Origin: Oceanicola sp. 22II-s10i
Lineage (GTDB): Bacteria > Pseudomonadota > Alphaproteobacteria > Rhodobacterales > Rhodobacteraceae
Assembly: GCF_002210105.1 (NCBI RefSeq)
Contig: NZ_AQQU01000002.1
Coordinates: 124,001-188,000, forward strand
Length of the DNA: 64,000 bases
Direction: 5' to 3'
The notes below the pieces were generated by a model. It saw only the letters and a list, made by a program, of their open reading frames with translations. It was not told where the DNA came from and ran no database searches. The position numbers and the translations under genes were made by a program. This document shows, one piece after another, positions 46,438 through 55,414 of the stretch (the first letter of the stretch is position 1; every line of letters begins with the position of its first letter).

Positions 46438-47532
46438 ATGAGAGTCGTCTTCAAGACCAGCTACAACCGCGACATCGACCTGCACGAACACGGGCAGAGC
46501 CGGGGCAAGATCGCCCTGCTGGCCGCGATCATGATCGCGCTGCCGTTCCTCGTCGGCGACTACTACCTCGCCGAGGCCGCCAACACCCTGATCTGGGCGC
46601 TGGCGGGCATGGGACTGATGGTGGCGGTGGGCCATACCGGGCAGGTCAGCCTTGGCCATGCCGCCTTCCTTGCCATCGGCGCCTATGCGGACTCGGCGCT
46701 GATGAACGCGGGCCTGCCCTTCGTCATCAGCTTTCCGGTCGCGGGGCTGATCACCGGCCTTTTCGGGGCGCTGATCGCGGTGCCGGCGGTGCGGATGTCG
46801 GGCATATACCTCGCCATCGCGACGCTGGCCGTCTTTGCCATCGTCGAGGAACTGGTGATCCTGCTGGAGCCGATCACCGGCGGGGTGGGGGGCATCATGG
46901 CGCCGTCGATCACGATCCTCGGGATCAGCTTCGACCGCTACGGGGCGCTCGATCACTTCTACTGGCTGTGCCTGGCCATCGTGGCGCTGGTGACGTGGGG
47001 CTACGCGAACCTGATGCGCAGCCCGACGGGCCGGTCATTCCTTGCCGTGCGCGACAGCGAGGTGTCGGCCCGCGCGCTGGGCATCAACGTGACGCGGACG
47101 CGGGCGCTGGCGTTCGGCCTGTCGTCCGGTGTCACCGGCCTCGCCGGGGCGCTGATGGGGCACTACATCGGGTTCTTCAACTACGAGCTGTTCTCGATCT
47201 TCATCTCGATCAACCTGCTGCTGGTGGTGACGATCGGCGGTCTCGGCTTCATCCAGGGTGCGTTCCTCGGGGCGATCCTGATCACGGCGGTGCCGCAGCT
47301 GATCTCGATCATGCGCGACAACCTCGTATCGGTTGGGATCGACCTGTCGGGCATTCCCGGCCTCGACACGATGATCTTCTCGCTGATCCTGATCGGCTTC
47401 ATCATCTATGAGCCGACCGGCCTCTACGGCCGCTGGCTGAAGATCCGGACGTGGTTCGAGATCTTCCCGCTGGCGCGCAAGGACATGTTCCGCCGCCAGA
47501 AGTCCTACCTCAAGACGGAGCGGATGCGATGA
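46438..47532 (+). CDS. livM: Liv-type ABC transporter permease LivM
   Basis: 364 residues with about ten membrane helices. MVAVGHTGQVSLGHAAFLAIGAY is the LivM signature, and the SPTGRSFLAVRDSEVSARALGINV cytoplasmic loop contacts the ATPases. A charged C-terminal tail of about 40 residues is somewhat long for the family. Starts 3 bp after livH and overlaps livG by 4 bp (ATGA). Confidence 0.93.
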   Translation: MRVVFKTSYNRDIDLHEHGQSRGKIALLAAIMIALPFLVGDYYLAEAANTLIWALAGMGLMVAVGHTGQVSLGHAAFLAIGAYADSALMNAGLPFVISFPVAGLITGLFGALIAVPAVRMSGIYLAIATLAVFAIVEELVILLEPITGGVGGIMAPSITILGISFDRYGALDHFYWLCLAIVALVTWGYANLMRSPTGRSFLAVRDSEVSARALGINVTRTRALAFGLSSGVTGLAGALMGHYIGFFNYELFSIFISINLLLVVTIGGLGFIQGAFLGAILITAVPQLISIMRDNLVSVGIDLSGIPGLDTMIFSLILIGFIIYEPTGLYGRWLKIRTWFEIFPLARKDMFRRQKSYLKTERMR

Positions 47533-48299
47533 GCCTTCTGGAAGTTCAGGATCTCGCCATCCACTTCGGCGGGGTGAAGGCGGTGGACGGGGTGTCGTTC
47601 GACGTCGCGCCGGGCGAGGTCTTTGCCATCATCGGCCCGAACGGGGCGGGCAAGTCGACGATCTTCAACCTGATCAGCCGGGTCTACAACCCGACGCGGG
47701 GGACGATCCGGTTCGACGGGCAGGACATCACCGGGCTCAAGGCGCATGACATCGCCGGTCTGGGGATCGCGCGCACGTTCCAGAACATCGAGCTGTTCGA
47801 TCATTCGACCGTGCTCGACAACCTGCTGATGGGGCGGCACACGCACCGGGCGACGAACTTTGTGCAGGACATCCTGTTCCTGCCCAAGGTCCGGCGCGAG
47901 GAGCGCGAGCATCGCCGCCGGGTCGAGCAGGTGATCGAGTTCCTCGAGCTTGAAGCCTACCGCAAGAAGATGATCGCAGGTCTGCCCTACGGGGTCCGCA
48001 AGGTGGTCGAGATCGGCCGCGCGCTGGCCATCGGGCCGCGGCTGATCCTGCTGGACGAACCGGCCTCGGGCCTCTCGGTCGAGGAGACGCGGGACGTCGC
48101 TTTCTGGATCGAGGACATGCGCCGCGACATGGGTCTGACGGTGCTGATGGTGGAGCATGACATGAGCCTCGTGAACCAGGTCTCCGACCGGGTGCTGGCG
48201 GTGGCGAACGGTCAGCCGCTGGCGCTCGGTTCGCCTGCGGAGGTGCAGGCGCATCCGGACGTGATGGCGGCCTACCTCGGGACGGGGGCGGCGGCATGA
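47529..48299 (+). CDS. livG: Liv-type ABC transporter ATPase LivG
   Basis: 256 residues. Walker A GPNGAGKST (36-44), signature segment LPYGVRKVVEIGRALA (in place of LSGGQ, as usual in LivG), Walker B LILLDEPASGL, and the H-loop MVEHDM. The second ATPase, livF, lies 346 bp away, which is atypical: the two are usually adjacent. Confidence 0.93.
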   Translation: MSLLEVQDLAIHFGGVKAVDGVSFDVAPGEVFAIIGPNGAGKSTIFNLISRVYNPTRGTIRFDGQDITGLKAHDIAGLGIARTFQNIELFDHSTVLDNLLMGRHTHRATNFVQDILFLPKVRREEREHRRRVEQVIEFLELEAYRKKMIAGLPYGVRKVVEIGRALAIGPRLILLDEPASGLSVEETRDVAFWIEDMRRDMGLTVLMVEHDMSLVNQVSDRVLAVANGQPLALGSPAEVQAHPDVMAAYLGTGAAA

Positions 48300-48645
48300 T
48301 GCGGGTCGTGAGGAGCGATGAGCGGAGGCCACGTCCGTTGGTTGCGCGCTTTGGATGGTTGGTGGCCGGGGCATCGTCGCAAGAGCGCGTATCGCCGGAC
48401 CGGGCGGCAGCTGCGACGCCGATCGTGGTAGGCGATAATCGTCGCGCCCTTCCCTTGGGTGGGCGCTTCGGAACGGCCTTGGTCGGCGCTTTATCTCAAA
48501 AGCCCAGGGCTACGGCCGAGCGGCGAGTGACATCGCCAATGCGCCCTCCCGGGGGGAGGGGAGGGCGCGGCGCGGGCTGGTCGCCCGCGCCATGGAGCGA
48601 ACGGAGAGCATTCGCGTTTGACCGTACCGGAACGGAGGCCCAGCG
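48300..48645. other. 346-bp non-coding insert between livG and livF
   Basis: A 117-codon open frame crosses it, but its product is low-complexity Arg/Ala/Gly with no family signature, so I do not call it a gene. The stretch holds several palindromes: GCGCCC/GGGCGC near 48447-48470, then two back-to-back perfect stems at 48541-48591. It looks like an intergenic repeat element inserted into the operon, and it may tune the ratio of LivHMG to LivF. Confidence 0.6.
48541..48591. repeat. two adjacent perfect palindromes in the livG-livF gap
   Basis: First stem GCGCCCTCCC / GGGAGGGCGC (48541-48550 with 48559-48568, 10 bp, 8-nt loop). Second stem GGCGCGGGC / GCCCGCGCC (48569-48577 with 48583-48591, 9 bp, loop TGGTC) starts on the very next base. 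Back-to-back stems are typical of REP-like elements or mRNA-processing sites. Confidence 0.68.
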
Positions 48646-49407
48646 ATGACCGTCCTCTCCGTCCGCAACCTCGAAACCTTCTATGGCGCGATCATGGCCC
48701 TGCGGGGCGTCTCCATCGACGTGGACGAGGGCGAGATCGTCACCATCCTTGGCGCGAACGGGGCCGGCAAGACGACCCTGATGAAGACCATCGCCGGCCT
48801 GATGGATCCCGAGAAGGGCACCATCAGCTTCATGGGCGACCCGATCGCCGGGCTCGACCCCGACCGCGTCGTCCGCAAGGGCATCGCCCTCGTCCCCGAG
48901 GGGCGCGAGGTCTTTCCCTACCTCACCATCGAGGAGAACCTGAAGCTCGGCGCCTTCACCCGCAGCGACAGCACGGCCGAGGATCTGGAACTGGTCTATT
49001 CCTACTTCCCGATCCTCAAGGAGCGCCGCAAGCAGGCGGCGGGTTTCCTGTCCGGCGGGCAGCAGCAGATGCTGGCCATCGGGCGCGGCCTGATGGCGCG
49101 GCCCAAGCTGATGATGCTGGACGAACCCAGCCTCGGCCTGTCGCCGCTGCTGACGCAGGAAATCTTTGCCATCATCGCAAGGCTGAACGCCGAACAGGGC
49201 GTCACCATGCTGCTGGTCGAGCAGAACGCGCATATCGCGCTGGCGACGGCCCACAAGGGCTACGTGCTGGAAATGGGGCGGATCGTCATGGCGGGCCCGA
49301 CCGAAAAGCTGCGCGCCTCGGACGACATCCAGGAATTCTACCTCGGACGCTCGGGCGAGACGCAGCGCGACCAGAAACGCTGGAAGAGGCGCAAGACATG
49401 GAGATGA
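48646..49407 (+). CDS. livF: Liv-type ABC transporter ATPase LivF
   Basis: 253 residues. Walker A GANGAGKTT (36-44), signature LSGGQQQMLAIGRGLM, Walker B LMMLDEPSLGL, H-loop LLVEQNA. The C-terminus is some 15 residues longer than usual (RSGETQRDQKRWKRRKTWR), strongly basic. Its end overlaps the start of the acyl-CoA synthetase gene. Confidence 0.93.
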   Translation: MTVLSVRNLETFYGAIMALRGVSIDVDEGEIVTILGANGAGKTTLMKTIAGLMDPEKGTISFMGDPIAGLDPDRVVRKGIALVPEGREVFPYLTIEENLKLGAFTRSDSTAEDLELVYSYFPILKERRKQAAGFLSGGQQQMLAIGRGLMARPKLMMLDEPSLGLSPLLTQEIFAIIARLNAEQGVTMLLVEQNAHIALATAHKGYVLEMGRIVMAGPTEKLRASDDIQEFYLGRSGETQRDQKRWKRRKTWR

Positions 49408-51227
49408 GCCGCGTGAACCCCGCCGACCTTCTCAGCTTCGACGGGCATGAGACGATCACCTCGCTCTGGGCCGACCGTTGCGCGAAATACGGCGACCGGG
49501 TCGCGCACCGCGAAAAGGAGCTCGGGATCTGGCAGGCCTATTCCTGGCGCGACTATTACGACAGCGCCCGCAAGATCGGGCGGGCGCTGATGAAACTGGG
49601 CGTCCGCAAGGGCGAGCCGGTGCTGATCCTCGCCGAGGACCGGCGCGAGTGGCTGTATGTCGACCTTGCCGCCGCCGCCATCGGCGCGATCCCGGCGGGC
49701 GTCTACACCACCGACAGCGCGTCGCAGCTGGCCTATCTGGCGAACGACAGCGGCGCGCGGGTTCTGTTCGTGGAAAACGACGAACAGCTGGACAAATACC
49801 TCGCCGCCCGTGCCGACATGCCGGGTGTCGAGACGGTCGTCGTCATGGACCGCGAAGGGCTGGCCGATTTCTCGGACCCGCAGGTGGTTTTCCTCGACCA
49901 GGTCTATTCATTGGGCGAGGCCGAGGAACGGCGCGAGCCGGGGCTGTTCGAGGCGGCGATGCAGACGATCCGCCCCGAGGATCCGCGGATGCTGATCTAT
50001 ACCTCCGGGACGACCGGGCCGCCCAAGGGCGCGATGATCACGCACCGGAACATGATCTTCCAGCTGGCCTCGGGGCAGCAGTGCCTCGAGTTCTACGAGA
50101 CCGACAACCTGCTGTGCTTCCTGCCGCTGTGCCACGTGCTGGAACGGCTGGTCTCGGTCGAGGCGCCGATCGCCAACGGCTGCATCGTGAACTTTGCCGA
50201 GAGCCCGGAGACGGTCTTCGACAACCTGCAGGAGGTCAGTCCCGACAGCTTCTCCGGCGTGCCGCGGATCTGGGAAAAGGTCTATTCCCGCGTGATGATC
50301 CTGCGGTCCGAGGCCGGGTTCATCGGGGCAAGGGCCTTTGACTGGGCGCTGGCCACCGGCGACCGCTACGCGCGCGCTGAGAACCCCGGCTTCGGCCTCA
50401 AGCTGGCCCACGCGGTCGCGGATTTCGCCGTCCTGTCAAACCTGCGCCGGATGCTGGGCTTTGCCAACGCGCGGCGGGTGACGTCGGGCGCCGCCCCGAT
50501 CTCGCCCGACCTGATCCAGTGGTTCGCCGCGCTCGGCGTGCCGCTGATCGAGGGCTACGGCATGACCGAAACCTCGGGCGTGGCGACGATCAACACCGTC
50601 CGCGACAACCGCATCGGCACGGTCGGCCCGGCGCTGCCCGGTGTCAAACTGAAGATCGACGACAACGGCGAACTGCTGGTCGGCGGCCCCTGCGTCTTTG
50701 GCGGCTACTGGAACAAGCCGGAAAAGACCGCAGAGACGATGACCGAGGACGGCTGGCTGCGCACCGGCGACGTCGGACGGATCGGCAACGACGGATCGCT
50801 GACGATCACCGGGCGGCTCAAGGACATCATCATCACGGCGGGAGGCAAGAACATCACGCCCGCCGAGATCGAGTCGAAGCTCAAGTTCAGCCCCTACGTC
50901 AGCGACGCGGTGGTGATCGGGGACCGGCGGAAATACCTGACCTGCCTCGTGATGATCGACCAGGAGAACGTCGAGAAATTCGCGCAGGACCGGCAGATCC
51001 CGTTCTCGGACTTCGCCTCGCTCACCCGCGCGCCCGAGGTGCGGGAGCTGATCGGCGGCGTCGTGGCCGAGACGAACAAGGCCTTCGCGCAGGTCGAGCA
51101 GATCAAGGATTTCCGCCTGATCGACATCCTGCTGACGGCCGAGGACGAGGAGCTGACGCCGACCATGAAGCTGAAACGGAATTTCGTGAACCAGCGCCAC
51201 GCGGCGCTGATCGACGAGATGTACTGA
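49398..51227 (+). CDS. long-chain-type acyl-CoA synthetase (AMP-binding)
   Basis: 609 residues (607 if the ATG at 49404 is used, which would give a classic ATGA overlap with livF). The P-loop is YTSGTTGPPKGAMITH (about 197-212), the adenylate motif GYGMTETSG (about 384-392), and GWLRTGDVG and GRLKDIIITAGGKNITP complete the core. It resembles FadD15/FAA-type synthetases, activating a carboxylic acid to its CoA ester with ATP. Coupled to the Liv transporter, it could trap the imported acid as CoA ester. Confidence 0.92.
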   Translation: MEMSRVNPADLLSFDGHETITSLWADRCAKYGDRVAHREKELGIWQAYSWRDYYDSARKIGRALMKLGVRKGEPVLILAEDRREWLYVDLAAAAIGAIPAGVYTTDSASQLAYLANDSGARVLFVENDEQLDKYLAARADMPGVETVVVMDREGLADFSDPQVVFLDQVYSLGEAEERREPGLFEAAMQTIRPEDPRMLIYTSGTTGPPKGAMITHRNMIFQLASGQQCLEFYETDNLLCFLPLCHVLERLVSVEAPIANGCIVNFAESPETVFDNLQEVSPDSFSGVPRIWEKVYSRVMILRSEAGFIGARAFDWALATGDRYARAENPGFGLKLAHAVADFAVLSNLRRMLGFANARRVTSGAAPISPDLIQWFAALGVPLIEGYGMTETSGVATINTVRDNRIGTVGPALPGVKLKIDDNGELLVGGPCVFGGYWNKPEKTAETMTEDGWLRTGDVGRIGNDGSLTITGRLKDIIITAGGKNITPAEIESKLKFSPYVSDAVVIGDRRKYLTCLVMIDQENVEKFAQDRQIPFSDFASLTRAPEVRELIGGVVAETNKAFAQVEQIKDFRLIDILLTAEDEELTPTMKLKRNFVNQRHAALIDEMY

Positions 51228-51257
51228 CCCGAACGAGGTCACATAAGGGAGGACCGA

Positions 51258-52421
51258 ATGAAATACCTGAAATCACTGGCCGCCGCCGCGACGCTGGCCG
51301 CGTCGCCGCTGCTGGCGCAGACACCGGGTGTCACGGACACCGAGATCAAGCTGGGCGGCGCGCATGACCTGTCCGGCATCTTTGCCCCGTTCTCGGTCCC
51401 GGCTGTCGCCGCGGCCAAGCAGTACTTCGACGAGGTGAACGCCAAGGGCGGCGTGCATGGTCGCAAGATCACCTATATCGTCGAGGATCACGGCTATCAG
51501 GTGCCGCGCGCCGCGCAGGCCGCGAACAAGCTGATCAACCGCGACCAGGTCTTCGCGATGCTGCTGAACCTCGGCACGCCGCACAACCTCGCGATGTTCC
51601 AGATGATGGAGCCGCAGGGCATCCCGAACGTGTCGCCGATCACCGCCGCGCGGCAGATGATCGACCCGCCCGCACCGTGGAAATTCGCGGGCACCGCGTC
51701 CTACTACGACGCGGTCAAGGCGGCGATCGCCTACATGCAGGAGAACGAGGGCACCAAGAAGGTCTGCCTGATGATCCTGCCGACCGACTTCGGCAAGGAG
51801 ATCGAGGCCGCGGTTCACGAGTTGGCAGATGGCGGCAGCATCGAGCTGGGCGCCGAGATCGGGCACAAGCCGGACGAGGCGGACTTCACCGGCGCGCTCG
51901 GCAAGGTCAGGGAATCCGGTTGTGACACCGTGGGCATGGCGCTTGGCATCAGCCAGATGATCAACGCCATCGCCACCGCGCGCAAGCTGGGCATGGACGA
52001 TCTGAAGTTCATGCTGTCGAGCGCCGGTTTCCACACCGTCGTCGCCAAGGGCCTGGCCCAGCAGGGCGTGATGGACGGCGTCTATTCCGCCGCCGGCTGG
52101 CAGGATCTGGAGGCCCGTCTGGGCGATCCCGAGGTGGCCGCATGGGTCGAGGCCTACAAGGCCGCGACCGGCGAAGCCTATCCCGGCACCGGCGCACTGC
52201 TTGGCCGCGCGGGCGCGGGCATCATGGTCGCAGCACTCGAAGCGGCCGGTCCCGACCTGACCCGCGAGAGCTTCATCAAGGCGATGGAGACGCTGGACTA
52301 CGAGGACAAGATCGCGGGCAACCACGTCGACTTCAGCGCCGAGGATCACGAGGCCGCCGACGAGATCTTCGTCAACAAGATCGAAAACGGCTCGTGGAAG
52401 CTGGTGCAGACCATCGAGTGA
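51258..52421 (+). CDS. livK: Liv-type periplasmic substrate-binding protein
   Basis: 387 residues: signal peptide (about 1-20, LAASPLLA), then the type I periplasmic binding fold (Peripla_BP_6), GVTDTEIKLGGAHDLSGIFAPF. The conserved KQYFDEVNAKGGVHGRKI segment marks the branched-chain amino acid/aromatic-acid-binding family. It supplies the ligand to LivHM. Ligand specificity cannot be inferred; the enzymes around it argue for an organic acid. Confidence 0.91.
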   Translation: MKYLKSLAAAATLAASPLLAQTPGVTDTEIKLGGAHDLSGIFAPFSVPAVAAAKQYFDEVNAKGGVHGRKITYIVEDHGYQVPRAAQAANKLINRDQVFAMLLNLGTPHNLAMFQMMEPQGIPNVSPITAARQMIDPPAPWKFAGTASYYDAVKAAIAYMQENEGTKKVCLMILPTDFGKEIEAAVHELADGGSIELGAEIGHKPDEADFTGALGKVRESGCDTVGMALGISQMINAIATARKLGMDDLKFMLSSAGFHTVVAKGLAQQGVMDGVYSAAGWQDLEARLGDPEVAAWVEAYKAATGEAYPGTGALLGRAGAGIMVAALEAAGPDLTRESFIKAMETLDYEDKIAGNHVDFSAEDHEAADEIFVNKIENGSWKLVQTIE

Positions 52422-52505
52422 CCGATCCGGCGGGGCGGCCCCGTGCCGCCCTGCCAACCCCAAGTTTCCGAACAGTTTTTCCACCCTCATCAGCCGGAGG
52501 CCCCG

Positions 52506-53663
52506 ATGCTGAACCGAACGATCTATGACGAAGAACACGAGATTTTCCGGAAATCCGTCCGGGCCTGGGCCGAGGCGGAGGTGTTTCCCCACAACGAGGC
52601 GTGGCGCGAGGCGGGCTGCGTCAGCCGCGACGTCTGGAAAAGCGCGGGCGCGCAGGGCTTTCTCTGCATGTATGCCGACGAACAGTATGGCGGGCTGGGG
52701 CTGAAGGATTTCCGCTACGACATGATCCTGTGCGAAGAGATCGGGCCGCGTGAACCGGGCCTGTTCCTCGGGCTGCACAACCGGATCGTCGGCCCCTACC
52801 TGCAGAATTTCGCCAGCGACGAACAGCGCGAGAAATACATGCCGGGCGTCGTCTCGGGCGACACGATCCTCGCCATCGCGATGACCGAACCGGGAACGGG
52901 GTCGGACCTTGCGGGCATCCGCACCCGCGCGGTCGAGCACGAGGATCACTGGGTCCTCAACGGCTCCAAGACCTACATTTCGAACGGCTTCCTGACCGAT
53001 CTCGTGCTGGTCGCCGCCAAGACCAATCCCGACGCCAGCCACGAGGTCGGGCTGTTCTGGGTCGAGAACGGCACGCCGGGGTTCGAGCGTGGCCGCAACC
53101 TCAAGAAGGTCGGGCTGGAAAGCCAGGACACGGCCGAGCTGTTCTTTCAGGACGTGAAGGTTCCCAAGGCCAACGTGCTGGGCAACCCCAGGGGCGGCTT
53201 CAAGACGATGATGATGAACCTCGCCGAGGAACGCCTGATCGGCGCCGTCGGCTTCGTCGCGCGGGCCGAACACGCCTTCAACATCACGATGGACTTCATC
53301 ATGGAGCGCCGCGCCTTCGGCCGGGCGATCGGCACGTTCCAGAACTCGCGCTTCAAGATGGCGTCGATGCGGACCGAGCTGGATGCCGCATGGGCGCTGA
53401 CCGACCACTGCGTGCGCGAACACATGGCGGGCCGCCTGAGCGCCGAGATGGCCGCCGAGGCCAAGCTCTACACTTCCGAGGTCGAGGGCCGGGTGGTGGA
53501 TGAATGCCTGCAGCTGCACGGCGGCGCGGGCTACATGGACGAATACGAGATCAGCCGCCTTTACCGCGATGCCCGGATCAGCCGAATCTACGCGGGCACG
53601 TCGGAGATCATGCGCGAGATCATCGGGCGCGGTCTGGGCCTCGACGACCGGCAGCGGAACTGA
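52506..53663 (+). CDS. acyl-CoA dehydrogenase
   Basis: 385 residues, FAD-dependent. ILAIAMTEPGTGSDLAGIRTRA and LHGGAGYMDEYEISRLYRDARISRIYAGTSEI are family hallmarks. The MCAD-type catalytic Glu position (YEGT) is Ala here, while E242 in NLAEERL sits where LCAD and isovaleryl-CoA dehydrogenases carry theirs. Oxidises an acyl-CoA to the 2-enoyl-CoA. Overlaps the downstream ligase by one base (TGATG). Start ATG 52506 is preceded by CGGAGG. Confidence 0.92.
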   Translation: MLNRTIYDEEHEIFRKSVRAWAEAEVFPHNEAWREAGCVSRDVWKSAGAQGFLCMYADEQYGGLGLKDFRYDMILCEEIGPREPGLFLGLHNRIVGPYLQNFASDEQREKYMPGVVSGDTILAIAMTEPGTGSDLAGIRTRAVEHEDHWVLNGSKTYISNGFLTDLVLVAAKTNPDASHEVGLFWVENGTPGFERGRNLKKVGLESQDTAELFFQDVKVPKANVLGNPRGGFKTMMMNLAEERLIGAVGFVARAEHAFNITMDFIMERRAFGRAIGTFQNSRFKMASMRTELDAAWALTDHCVREHMAGRLSAEMAAEAKLYTSEVEGRVVDECLQLHGGAGYMDEYEISRLYRDARISRIYAGTSEIMREIIGRGLGLDDRQRN

Positions 53664-55201
53664 TGGCCGGGCTCAGCCTGACACAGCCGCTGGAAAAGGC
53701 GCGGGACGAGCGGCCCGAGGGGCTGTTCACCGTCTTCGGCGACCGGCGGCGGACCAACGCGCAGGCGGTCGACCGGATCGCCCGGCTGGCGGGCGCGCTG
53801 GAGGGGCGGGGTGTCGGGCCGGGCGACCGGGTGGCGATGCTGGCGGCCAATTCCGACCGCTTCGTCGAATACGTCTTCGCCACCCTCTGGGCGGGCGGCG
53901 TGATCAACCCGGTCAACGCCCGCTGGTCCGCGCAGGAGATGGCGTTTTCGTTCACGGACAGCGACACCCGTGTGCTGATCGTGGACGATGCCTTCGCCCC
54001 CATGGTGGCGGAGCTGCGCGGCCTCGCGCCGAACCTGACGCATGTGATCCATGCGGGTGACGGGGCCGCGCCTGAAGGCATGGAAGGCTGGGAGGCGCTG
54101 ATCGCGGCGCATGACCCGGTCGCGGACGCGGGCCGGTCGGGCGACGACATGGCCGCGCTGCTCTACACCGGCGGGACGACCGGGCGGCCCAAGGGGGTGA
54201 TGCTGTCGCATGCGGCCATCGCCACCTGCGCGCTGTCGCTGACCGCCGCCGCGCCCAATGGCGGCGACGCGCCGGGGCTGCATGTCGCGCCGTTCTTCCA
54301 CATCGGCGGGGTGGGGGTGATCTTCCAGTTCGCCTTCCGCCGCGCGCCGCAAGTCATCATGCCCGCCTTCGATCCCGGCGAGGCGCTGCGGCTGATCGAG
54401 GCCGAACGGATCGGCGACATCTTCGTCGTCCCCACCATGCTGCGCTGGCTGCTGGACCATCCCGACATGGCCCGGCGCGACCTGTCCTCTCTGGTGTCGA
54501 TCCGCTACGGCGCGGCCCCCATCGACACGGCGCTCTTGGCCCGTGCGATGAAGGCGATCCCGACGGCGGGGTTCATGCAGGTCTACGGCCAGACCGAGTT
54601 CGCCCCAGTCGTCACCTGCCTGCCGCCGGACGATCACTTCGGCCCCGGCGCCGAAAGCCGCCTGACCTCGGCCGGGCGGCCGCTGCCGACGGCGACAGTG
54701 CGGATCGTGGACGAGGACCGTCAGCCGGTGCCCGTGGGAACGGTTGGCGAGATCGCGGTGAAGGGGCCGCAGCAGATGCTGGGCTACTGGAACCGCCCCG
54801 AGGAGACGGCGAAGGCGCTGTCGGGCGGCTGGCTCTTCACCGGCGACGCCGGGTTCATGGACGCGGCGGGTTATCTGCACGTGGTCGACCGGGTGAAGGA
54901 CATGATCGTCACGGGGGGCGAGAACGTCTACTCCGCCGAGGTCGAGAATGCGCTCTCCACCATGCCCGGCATCGCCGCCTGCGCCGTGGTGGCGGCCCCG
55001 GACGAGGTCTATGGCGAACGGGTCCACGCGGTGATCGTCCCCGCACCGGGGGCGCAGATCGCGCTGGACGCCGTGCGCGACCACTGCAAGGCGAGCATCG
55101 CAGGCTACAAGGCGCCGCGGTCGATCTCGGTCGTGACGGAACTGCCCCTGTCGCCCGCGGGCAAGGTGCTGAAACACGTGTTGCGGGCGGAGCTGTCGTG
55201 A
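53663..55201 (+). CDS. class I adenylate-forming acyl-CoA ligase
   Basis: 512 residues. P-loop YTGGTTGRPKGVMLSH (about 168-183), YGQTEFAP near 308, GWLFTGDAGFMDAAGYLHVVDRVKDMI and the catalytic Lys region SPAGKVLK near the C-terminus. Resembles medium-chain or cyclohexanecarboxylate/long-chain-type ligases. Together with the larger synthetase the cluster has two activating enzymes, suggesting two substrates or two pathway points (for example the starting acid and a shortened intermediate). Confidence 0.9.
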   Translation: MAGLSLTQPLEKARDERPEGLFTVFGDRRRTNAQAVDRIARLAGALEGRGVGPGDRVAMLAANSDRFVEYVFATLWAGGVINPVNARWSAQEMAFSFTDSDTRVLIVDDAFAPMVAELRGLAPNLTHVIHAGDGAAPEGMEGWEALIAAHDPVADAGRSGDDMAALLYTGGTTGRPKGVMLSHAAIATCALSLTAAAPNGGDAPGLHVAPFFHIGGVGVIFQFAFRRAPQVIMPAFDPGEALRLIEAERIGDIFVVPTMLRWLLDHPDMARRDLSSLVSIRYGAAPIDTALLARAMKAIPTAGFMQVYGQTEFAPVVTCLPPDDHFGPGAESRLTSAGRPLPTATVRIVDEDRQPVPVGTVGEIAVKGPQQMLGYWNRPEETAKALSGGWLFTGDAGFMDAAGYLHVVDRVKDMIVTGGENVYSAEVENALSTMPGIAACAVVAAPDEVYGERVHAVIVPAPGAQIALDAVRDHCKASIAGYKAPRSISVVTELPLSPAGKVLKHVLRAELS

Positions 55202-55414
55202 CGCGGCAGGTGGTGCGCAACCCGCCCGGAATCAAGCCGAAGGCGCCGGGCGACCGCCGTCCCGCCCCCCGGGGCGGCGGTTGGCTGCCGCTGGCGCGGA
55301 CCTTGGAGCGAAGAGGCATGTGGCACGATCAAGCACACCCGCCCAAGCCTCTGGTCGCCACCCCGCGGGACGGCGGCCGCCCGGCTACCGCAGCACTTTC
55401 CGAGGACACCTGAC
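55202..55414. other. 213-bp gap between ligase and second acyl-CoA dehydrogenase
   Basis: A 71-codon frame with GTG start crosses the gap but encodes Pro/Arg/Gly-rich low-complexity sequence without family marks. A palindrome CCGCCCC-CC-GGGGCGG lies at 55262-55277. TGGAGCGAA at 55304-55312 also occurs at 48593-48601, in the livG-livF gap, again shortly after GC-rich palindromes, so the two gaps may hold related repeats. Confidence 0.45.

Noticed and set aside
48296-48649. 117-residue frame in the livG-livF gap
   Set aside because: Low-complexity product, overlaps strong palindromes, no ribosome site distinct from livG, no family resemblance.
51273-53519. 748-residue minus-strand frame opposite livK and acyl-CoA dehydrogenase
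   Set aside because: Shadow frame of two well-supported genes; composition unlike a folded protein.
55198-55413. 71-residue GTG-start frame after the acyl-CoA ligase
   Set aside because: Overlap with the ligase stop is tempting, but the product is Pro/Arg/Gly-rich without recognisable pattern.
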